Shown one piece after another: positions 22,113 through 28,123 of a DNA stretch of 28,123 nucleotides; within the stretch, counting starts at the first letter, position 1; each line of letters starts with the position of its first letter. This DNA is from an uncultured Anaerolineaceae bacterium (GTDB lineage Bacteria; Chloroflexota; Anaerolineae; Promineifilales; Promineifilaceae): positions 1 through 28,123 of the forward strand of contig CALBTC010000406.1 in assembly GCA_937967805.1 (NCBI GenBank), given 5' to 3'. The position numbers and the translations under genes are program-made. A model generated the notes under the pieces. That model saw nothing but the letters and a program-made list of their open reading frames with translations. It had not been told where the DNA came from and ran no database searches.

Positions 22113-23201
22113 TTATTCCTCAGGTCGTAGAGAAATCTGAATTTCGTCATCGTCCAGCCGCGTCACCGTAACGTGTATCTCGTCACCTTCCGAAAAGTTA
22201 TCTTCAAACCAATGGTGCACAGGCGGGCTTAACACAATGCGCGCCAAATCATTAGGCAGCATCCGCCAGACGGCGCTGTCTTTGTCATAGATACCATCAT
22301 AGTAAATGGTGACCGGTCTCGTTTCGGTGCGGGAGTTAATGGCAAAGAAAGGCCAGTGGGCCGACGTCAGGTTAATAAAGCCCCGGCGCAGGTGTAAAGG
22401 CTTCACTTTAGAAACATGGGTAAACCCATCTTCCGGCTTGAGAACCGTTTCCAGGGAAACATCGACTTCTTCGGTATCTTTGCCGCCCATCATTGGCTTC
22501 ACGGTGCGGGCTTTTGGCTTGGATTTGCGCTTGCTGGTGGCCCGCCGCCCGGTCAGGAAATGGATCAGGGGCAGCAGTTCATCAATTTGGTCACGCAGCA
22601 CGTCGGTAATCGCCAGACCCATCGCCGACGCCTGCTCAGCCGGAATGCGCTTGCTAAGATAGAACGGCGTGACCCATTTGTCTTCGCTGTTCAAATACGC
22701 CGCCTTGCTCAGCACCTCCGCTGAAATCTCCGGTGATAAAGCAGTGATGCTGTCCTTGAACAGGTCCTGATAGTGGGCCTCTTCACCACTTTCGTCATCG
22801 ACCTGCACCTGCTGCAGACGAAACGACCAGTCGGCGCCCAGTTCCGTAATCAGGCGGTGGGCCATTACCGGCTGCGCTTCCGCATTTTTCAGCGCTTTGG
22901 CCAGCGCTTTTGTATCCGTTAGTGCCAGCTGCATTTCCAGGTTTAACGGCCGTGCAAAAAAAGCGATATGCAAATCCTCTTCCGGGGCTTCGCTGGCGGA
23001 GATATAAACGGATTGATTGGCTTTGCTGAGACCAGCAAAGGGCAAGTCTCCCTTGGCCTGGCGCGACAAATTATTGTGCAGCAGATGGACAAACTGTTCT
23101 AGCTGGTCCAGGGCAAAGTTTATGGCGGTTTCTTCACCTGCCCAACCAAACGCGGTGAACACAGGCATTGATAAGCCCGTAAACGCTGTTTTTGATGACA
23201 T
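22113..23201 (-). CDS. Hypothetical protein, 362 aa
   Basis: Not recognised. The N-terminal half (1-210) is mixed alpha/beta with no membrane segment and reads as a soluble domain (AINFALDQLEQFVHLLHNN, FARPLNLEMQLAL). A basic, Lys/Arg-rich linker (RRATSKRKSKPKARTVKP, about 218-235) follows. The C-terminal domain (about 265-362) has many short strands (VTIYYDGIY, RIVLSPPVHHW, EIHVTVTRL, EIQISLRPEE), suggesting a barrel. That combination, a basic linker before a small beta domain, hints at nucleic-acid contact, but this is only inference. GAGGAA sits 6 nt before the ATG, and a good promoter lies at 23318-23345. Confidence 0.75.
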   Translation of the reverse strand: MSSKTAFTGLSMPVFTAFGWAGEETAINFALDQLEQFVHLLHNNLSRQAKGDLPFAGLSKANQSVYISASEAPEEDLHIAFFARPLNLEMQLALTDTKALAKALKNAEAQPVMAHRLITELGADWSFRLQQVQVDDESGEEAHYQDLFKDSITALSPEISAEVLSKAAYLNSEDKWVTPFYLSKRIPAEQASAMGLAITDVLRDQIDELLPLIHFLTGRRATSKRKSKPKARTVKPMMGGKDTEEVDVSLETVLKPEDGFTHVSKVKPLHLRRGFINLTSAHWPFFAINSRTETRPVTIYYDGIYDKDSAVWRMLPNDLARIVLSPPVHHWFEDNFSEGDEIHVTVTRLDDDEIQISLRPEE

Positions 23202-23317
23202 TGGTAATTCCTCACTCAGTCAGAAATTGGTATGGCCGCAAAACGAACAACTACCTGACAATGGTTTGTTATGGGGATGCGTGTTTAAAGAGGATTGTGT
23301 ATTCCTGCTCCCACTTA

Positions 23318-23345
23318 TTTATAGCCTACGATTGATTCTTGTCAA
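23318..23345 (-). promoter_or_regulatory. Promoter of the 362-aa hypothetical gene
   Basis: On the minus strand, TTGACA (23345-23340), 16 nt, TATAAA (23323-23318). This leaves a leader of about 110 nt before the ATG at 23201. Confidence 0.7.
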
Positions 23346-23351
23346 ATTTAG

Positions 23352-23406
23352 CGTGATGCGTGACGCGTGAAACGTGACTCAGGAAGCTCACGCATCACGT
23401 TTCACG
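23352..23406. repeat. Two interleaved perfect 12-bp dyads at a gene end
   Basis: CGTGATGCGTGA (23352-23363) pairs with TCACGCATCACG (23388-23399). CGTGAAACGTGA (23366-23377) pairs with TCACGTTTCACG (23395-23406). The right arms overlap by 5 nt, so only one stem can be complete at a time. The element lies 13 nt past the stop of the minus-strand gene ending at 23419. Confidence 0.75.
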
Positions 23407-23418
23407 TCTCACGAGCCG

Positions 23419-25116
23419 TCATTTGATTCGGTAACCTTGATGATCGTTGTTGAACAGCCAGGCAACCACCGAGCCGATTTCGATGGTTTCGGGCAGGTAG
23501 GTTTTCATGGTGACGGATGAGGTGCCGCGGGTGTGCAGCATGTGTTGGGTGCGGCGCATCCGCTCGAACCGGTCTTGCCACGTTTTGCAGTTAGACGGCC
23601 GTAAATCCACCCATCCCTTTTGCGCCCAGGCATCCACGTTATCATCTGTTAAATCCACCTCGTGGTAAATGCTTTCCGGAATGTTGATGCGCGGACCCCG
23701 AATGAGAGAACGGCCATCCGGCGCCAGAATCGGCACGCCAATAGACGTAATCTGGGTGCGCAGCAGCTCATGTTCCATGATGAAGTTGTACAACGTCTCA
23801 GAAAGCTCCGTAGCGGTTGTATCCAGCACGTTGGGCAAGGTGCGGTAATTCAGCCGCAGCAAATGCGCCTCGTACAGCAGTTTAGACAGCTCCGGCGGAC
23901 CCAACTGCCCCAGGGCCACGCTGTGGCTCCTGGTTTCTTCCTCAATGCGGGCCAGCTTGTCCAGCGCCGTCTGGCGCAGCACCCCGGCGCGGAAGCTGGG
24001 GTTGATGATGCTGCTGTCGATCCCGGCAATCACATCATAGCCGGTGTTGCTGCCCTTGATTTCCAGCAGCGCCTGCTGGGCAATTTCCTCCGGCGTGACA
24101 AACTCCATCTGGTTGATGTGGGTGATGGCTTCAAATTCGCCCCGGGCAAAAAAGCCGTTTTCGCCGGTATCCACCCCGGCCATATGCAGCTTGCCCAGGC
24201 GATTGTACTGGTTTTCGTCGCCGCGCAGGGTGAGACGGCCGTTCAATTCCTGCACCTGGCTCTCGTAGCGAAACTGGGGACGGCCCCGAACCTTGATCGC
24301 TTTGTAGGCCACGCGCCGGTAGCCAATCATCGCGCCGGGCTTGAGCTCCTTCACCAGCGGGCCGTTGGGCGTGCGGGCCATCAGGAACATTAAACCGGTG
24401 TGGGCAAAGGCAACGGCCGTTTTGCTCATTAATTTCGCGCTGGGACGGTCTTCGCTGTGGGTGTAGGGGATGTTGAGCCCCATGCCGCCGGTGCCGGTCG
24501 TGCCGATCTTCAGGTAGAGGCGGGTGCCCACCTCACGCATGGCGCGATGGATCATCTGCACATGGCGGATAAGCTGCGGCACCGATTGGGAGATGAGCAG
24601 CGTGCTCACGTTTTGTTCCAGCGACTTGCCCAAAGCGTCCAGCCCTTCCAAATCTTGATGGTCCACAATCTGGCGCAGCTGCTGCAAAATGTCATAGGTT
24701 TGCTGGCTCAAGCTTTCCACATCCTGGTAGCTGATGGCCGTGGCGGTGTTGATGCTGTCGACGATGACGTCCGGTTTATGCTGCTGGATGAGCTGGACGA
24801 GGGCGGAACGGCCGTACGCCTCATCCAACTTACCAAACAGGTCATCATACAGCATGTCGCGCCGGTGGCTGCTTTGCAGCAAGCGGCGGCGGCGCTCCAG
24901 GCTAAACTCATCCCGCACAAACACATCCCCCCAGGCGCCGACAAACTCAACGTGGGGGAACTCTTTGCGCGCGTCGTACAAAAATTCGCGCACCTCGCCG
25001 CGAAACAGGCTGGCGACAACAATTTTCTCCGGCTCCAGCGCCCGCGCCACGGTGCGCACAATTTGGGCACCAACCAGGCCGGAACCTCCTAAAACCAAAA
25101 AGCATCGGGCAGACAT
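23419..25116 (-). CDS. Large Rossmann-fold (SDR-like) protein, 565 aa
   Basis: The N-terminus CFLVLGGSGLVGAQIVRTVA carries the dinucleotide-binding motif GGSGLVG (10-16). DVIVDSINTATAISYQ (about 114-129) continues the Rossmann fold. The remainder (about 200-565) is not recognised. It includes a Gly-rich segment GTTGTGGMGLNIPYTHSEDRPS (about 205-226) and a helical C-terminal half. It is much longer than a usual SDR (about 250) or extended SDR (about 330). It may be an oxidoreductase or a sugar-nucleotide/hydroxyacyl-type enzyme; the active-site YxxxK is not obvious. Weak promoter-like TATACT lies at 25163-25158. No membrane segments. Confidence 0.75.
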   Translation of the reverse strand: MSARCFLVLGGSGLVGAQIVRTVARALEPEKIVVASLFRGEVREFLYDARKEFPHVEFVGAWGDVFVRDEFSLERRRRLLQSSHRRDMLYDDLFGKLDEAYGRSALVQLIQQHKPDVIVDSINTATAISYQDVESLSQQTYDILQQLRQIVDHQDLEGLDALGKSLEQNVSTLLISQSVPQLIRHVQMIHRAMREVGTRLYLKIGTTGTGGMGLNIPYTHSEDRPSAKLMSKTAVAFAHTGLMFLMARTPNGPLVKELKPGAMIGYRRVAYKAIKVRGRPQFRYESQVQELNGRLTLRGDENQYNRLGKLHMAGVDTGENGFFARGEFEAITHINQMEFVTPEEIAQQALLEIKGSNTGYDVIAGIDSSIINPSFRAGVLRQTALDKLARIEEETRSHSVALGQLGPPELSKLLYEAHLLRLNYRTLPNVLDTTATELSETLYNFIMEHELLRTQITSIGVPILAPDGRSLIRGPRINIPESIYHEVDLTDDNVDAWAQKGWVDLRPSNCKTWQDRFERMRRTQHMLHTRGTSSVTMKTYLPETIEIGSVVAWLFNNDHQGYRIK

Positions 25117-25193
25117 ACATCATCAAAACAAAAATAGTGGGAATGTGGGTTGCCGTAAGTATACCGTACTCATGAATCTGGATGAAATTTACC

Positions 25194-25220
25194 ACGAATG
25201 GAACGAATAAAACGAATCAG
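25194..25220. repeat. 9-nt tandem repeat ACGAATnnn
   Basis: ACGAAT at 25194, 25203 and 25212, an exact 9-nt period, preceded by TTACC. It sits in the gap between two divergent genes. Similar ACCACGAAT-type patches are a recurring junk-like pattern in many environmental genomes (from memory). Confidence 0.6.
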
Positions 25221-25233
25221 ATTAAAGACTGAA

Positions 25234-25262
25234 TTGCAAAGTCAAAGCTTAAATTCTATACT
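25234..25262 (+). promoter_or_regulatory. Promoter of the DUF4160/DUF2442 pair
   Basis: TTGCAA (25234-25239), a 17-nt spacer, TATACT (25257-25262). The broken DUF4160 frame starts 47 nt downstream. Confidence 0.65.
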
Positions 25263-25308
25263 TGCATTAAATCGCTTTGTTTCTCTTGTAAAAATTGGAT
25301 AAATAAAA

Positions 25309-25579
25309 ATGCCTGAAATATCTCGCTTCTTTGGTATTATAATTCGTATGCATGCCGAACCGGGTGCGCCCCATCATCGACCCCATTTTCACGCATACTA
25401 CCAATAATCAAGCCGCTTTTTACAGCATCGAACCCGTTGAATTGATCAGCGGCACGTTACCGCTCAGGCAACAAAGATTTGTGGAAGCCTGGGCAGAATT
25501 ACACACCGGCGAGTTAGCTGAAGCCTGGCAGCGATTGCAGTCTGGTCAGTTGCCCTTCAAAATTGCACCCTTACGGTAG
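25309..25579 (+). pseudogene. DUF4160 gene with a +1 frameshift
   Basis: The true start is the ATG at 25309. It encodes MPEISRFFGIIIRM and then PHHRPHFHAYYQ, the usual DUF4160 N-terminus, and ends at a TAA (25405-25407) after 32 codons. Skipping one base there (T25405) continues as NQAAFYSIEPVELISGTLPL through VEAWAELH to the end, the usual C-terminus, for about 89 residues in all. The frame that looks open from 25352 is therefore only the second half read from a spurious ATG. DUF4160 is usually found next to DUF2442, as here, and the pair has been suggested to be toxin-antitoxin-like. Either a real mutation, an assembly error, or frameshifting. Confidence 0.82.
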
Positions 25580-25593
25580 AGAAGGAGTAAGCA

Positions 25594-25899
25594 ATGTCGC
25601 ATAAAATTTATAGAGTCGTGGGGTTTGAAATCGTGGCAGATTATACCTTGATGATCAAATTCGATGATGACTCGACGCAAACAATAGACTTTCGCCCTGT
25701 ACTAAAAGGGGCAATATTTGAACAGCTGCAAGATATTGCGCTTTTTAATCAGGTGGAAATCGATCCTGAAGTTCATATGCTTGTGTGGCCCAATGGAGCC
25801 AACTTCGATCCAGAAACGTTACACGACTGGCCTAAATATGCCGAGCAAATGAAGCAGATGGCAGATGAGTGGGCCAGGTTAAAAGCACAGGCTGCCTAA
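25594..25899 (+). CDS. DUF2442 domain protein
   Basis: A 101-residue protein. The DUF2442 pattern is clear: VVGFEIVADYTLMIKFDDDSTQTIDFRPVL (8-37), then LKGAIFEQLQDIALFNQVEID and LVWPNGANFDPETLHDW (about 63-79). The usual function is unknown; the family commonly pairs with DUF4160 and may be the antitoxin-like partner. AAGGAG lies 7 nt before the ATG and the gene follows the DUF4160 frame by 14 nt. Because the partner is frameshifted while this gene is intact, it may be a surviving half of a decayed module. Confidence 0.88.
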   Translation: MSHKIYRVVGFEIVADYTLMIKFDDDSTQTIDFRPVLKGAIFEQLQDIALFNQVEIDPEVHMLVWPNGANFDPETLHDWPKYAEQMKQMADEWARLKAQAA

Positions 25900-25927
25900 A
25901 CTTCGTTTTTTACGGCCGTATCCACCC

Positions 25928-25989
25928 AGGAGTGGCAGTCCTTACCATTTGTTTGTTACAAGCTGTTCGGATTCAGGACTGCCAGTCCT
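25928..25989. repeat. Second REP-like paired palindrome
   Basis: AGGAGTGGCAGTCCT (25928-25942, one mismatch) and AGGACTGCCAGTCCT (25975-25989), spaced 32 nt. It is the same unit as 956-1016 with near-identical spacing, here between DUF2442 and thiolase. It lies 11 nt past the thiolase stop. Confidence 0.75.
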
Positions 25990-26000
25990 AAGCCACACGT

Positions 26001-27236
<1,236 letters not shown>

Positions 27237-27390
27237 GATTTATCACGCTCCTCAGTGGGTGAGAATTTGTTTTTGTTCAATGGTTGTATTGTACATGATA
27301 GGAGTTGCAATGGGGGAACGGCCGTTAATGTCCAAAAATGATGTAAAATACCATACGTGATCTTTCAACCAAAATCAGGAAAATCAGCAG

Positions 27391-28123
27391 ATGCCAACTA
27401 ATTCACCTAAACGGCAAGCCGCAAAGCCGCGGGAATCGGTCATCCAATGGCTGCTCGACTCAGACCCGGCGATCCGCTGGCAGGTGCTGCGGGACCTGAC
27501 CGGTGCGCCCGCGGCAGAGGTTGCCGCAGAGCGGGCGCGGGTGGCCACCGAGGGCTGGGGCGCGCGGCTGCTGGCCCTCCAGGGTGCCGACGGGACGTGG
27601 GGCGGCGCAGCGTGGAATCGCGGCTGGGACGCCACCATGCACGTCCTCATGCTGCTGCGAGCGTTCGGTCTCGATCCCACAAGCGACCCGGCAAGCCGCG
27701 CGGTGGGCCTCGTCCGCGACCGGGTAACCTGGCGAGGCTGCGGCCCGCCGCAATGTGATCACAATCCCTTTTTCGCCGGCGAGTTGGAGCCGTGCATCAA
27801 CGGGCAGGTCGGGGCCGTTGGAGCCTACTTCGGCCAGGACACCCAGCGCATCGTTGACCGGCTCCTAAGCGAGCAGCTGCCCGACGGCGGCTGGAACTGC
27901 GAGGCCGCCAACGGCTCAACACGGTCCTCGTTCAACACCACCATCTGCGTGCTGGAAGCCCTGCTTGAATACGAGCTGGCCGGCGGCAGCAGCACCGCGG
28001 TGACAGAGGCTCGCCTCCGCGGGCAGGAATACCTTTTGGAGCGCCGCCTCTTCCGCCGGCGGTCGACCGGTGAGGTGATCACGCAAGATCGTAAGGGCGG
28101 TGCTATGTGGACCCGCTTTGCCT
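27391..28123 (+). CDS. Squalene-cyclase/prenyltransferase-repeat protein (5' part)
   Basis: An open frame from ATG 27391 to the window edge gives 244 codons without a stop. It begins MPTNSPKRQAAKPRESVIQ, then WLLDSDPAIRWQVLRDL, WGARLLALQGADGTWGG and LPDGGWNCEAANGSTRSSFN. The QxxDGxW and PDGGWNCE motifs are the repeats of the terpenoid-cyclase/prenyltransferase alpha-alpha toroid, and the WLLDSDPAIRWQ start is seen in a group of hypothetical proteins common in Actinobacteria and Chloroflexota. No catalytic DxDD or farnesyltransferase zinc site is visible in this part. Codon use is strongly G/C-ending and the octamer ACGGCCGT is absent, unlike the rest of the window, which suggests recent transfer. 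Enzymatic function is unknown. Confidence 0.8.
   Translation, partial: MPTNSPKRQAAKPRESVIQWLLDSDPAIRWQVLRDLTGAPAAEVAAERARVATEGWGARLLALQGADGTWGGAAWNRGWDATMHVLMLLRAFGLDPTSDPASRAVGLVRDRVTWRGCGPPQCDHNPFFAGELEPCINGQVGAVGAYFGQDTQRIVDRLLSEQLPDGGWNCEAANGSTRSSFNTTICVLEALLEYELAGGSSTAVTEARLRGQEYLLERRLFRRRSTGEVITQDRKGGAMWTRFA

Noticed and set aside
25352..25579. 75-aa ORF from the ATG at 25352
   Set aside because: This ATG is spurious; DUF4160 homology begins at 25309 in another frame, so this is the downstream half of a frameshifted gene.

Overview
The window looks like a chromosomal segment of a free-living bacterium of moderate GC, most likely Chloroflexota (Anaerolineae or the Promineifilum-like group). 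This is inferred from gene content: a lone Flp-type pilin, a Ser/Thr kinase with a single C-terminal membrane anchor, a DprE1-like oxidase, a UgpC/MsmK-type ATPase, an orphan PPK2 and DUF4160/DUF2442 genes. There is no rRNA, tRNA or CRISPR array. The commonest sequence feature is the palindromic octamer ACGGCCGT, counted by hand 37 times where about 0.5 is expected by chance. It is spread over both coding and intergenic DNA and stops before the last gene.

Layout. 1-2.8 kb: PPK2 polyphosphate kinase, a TerC-family membrane protein, the remnant of an ABC ATPase gene, and a membrane zinc-ribbon protein. 2.8-5.8 kb (minus strand): a 50-residue Flp pilin with its own terminator, a Nudix protein, and a PHP-phosphoesterase/PlsC-acyltransferase operon. 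5.8-6.8 kb: a gene-free stretch holding two tandem, related transcription units. Each has a promoter, a structured RNA with a covarying stem, and an intrinsic terminator. 6.8-12.4 kb: a four-gene signalling operon (NMT1-like lipoprotein, Cache/PAS histidine kinase, CheY/Rcp1-like regulator, REC-histidine kinase). 12.7-16.7 kb: a TauE/SafE transporter, an SDR and a DprE1-like FAD oxidase with a toxin-antitoxin pair between the last two.

16.7-20 kb: a large membrane protein of unknown function, a small unknown protein, and an orphan sugar-ABC ATPase with a near-consensus promoter. 20-22 kb: a Ser/Thr kinase co-directional with a small zinc-ribbon/HTH protein (IS1 InsA-like) and divergent from an FHA-winged-helix regulator. 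This reads as a self-contained phospho-signalling locus. 22-25.1 kb: two unknown proteins, one with a Rossmann fold. 25.2-25.9 kb: a frameshifted DUF4160 gene followed by DUF2442. 26-27.2 kb: a thiolase. 27.4 kb to the end: the start of a GC-rich squalene-cyclase-like gene that looks compositionally foreign.

Most gene ends are marked by short, low-complexity dyads that overlap or abut stop codons. The most novel candidates are the HIP-like octamer, the paired structured RNAs upstream of the sensor operon, and the kinase/FHA-regulator/zinc-ribbon locus.
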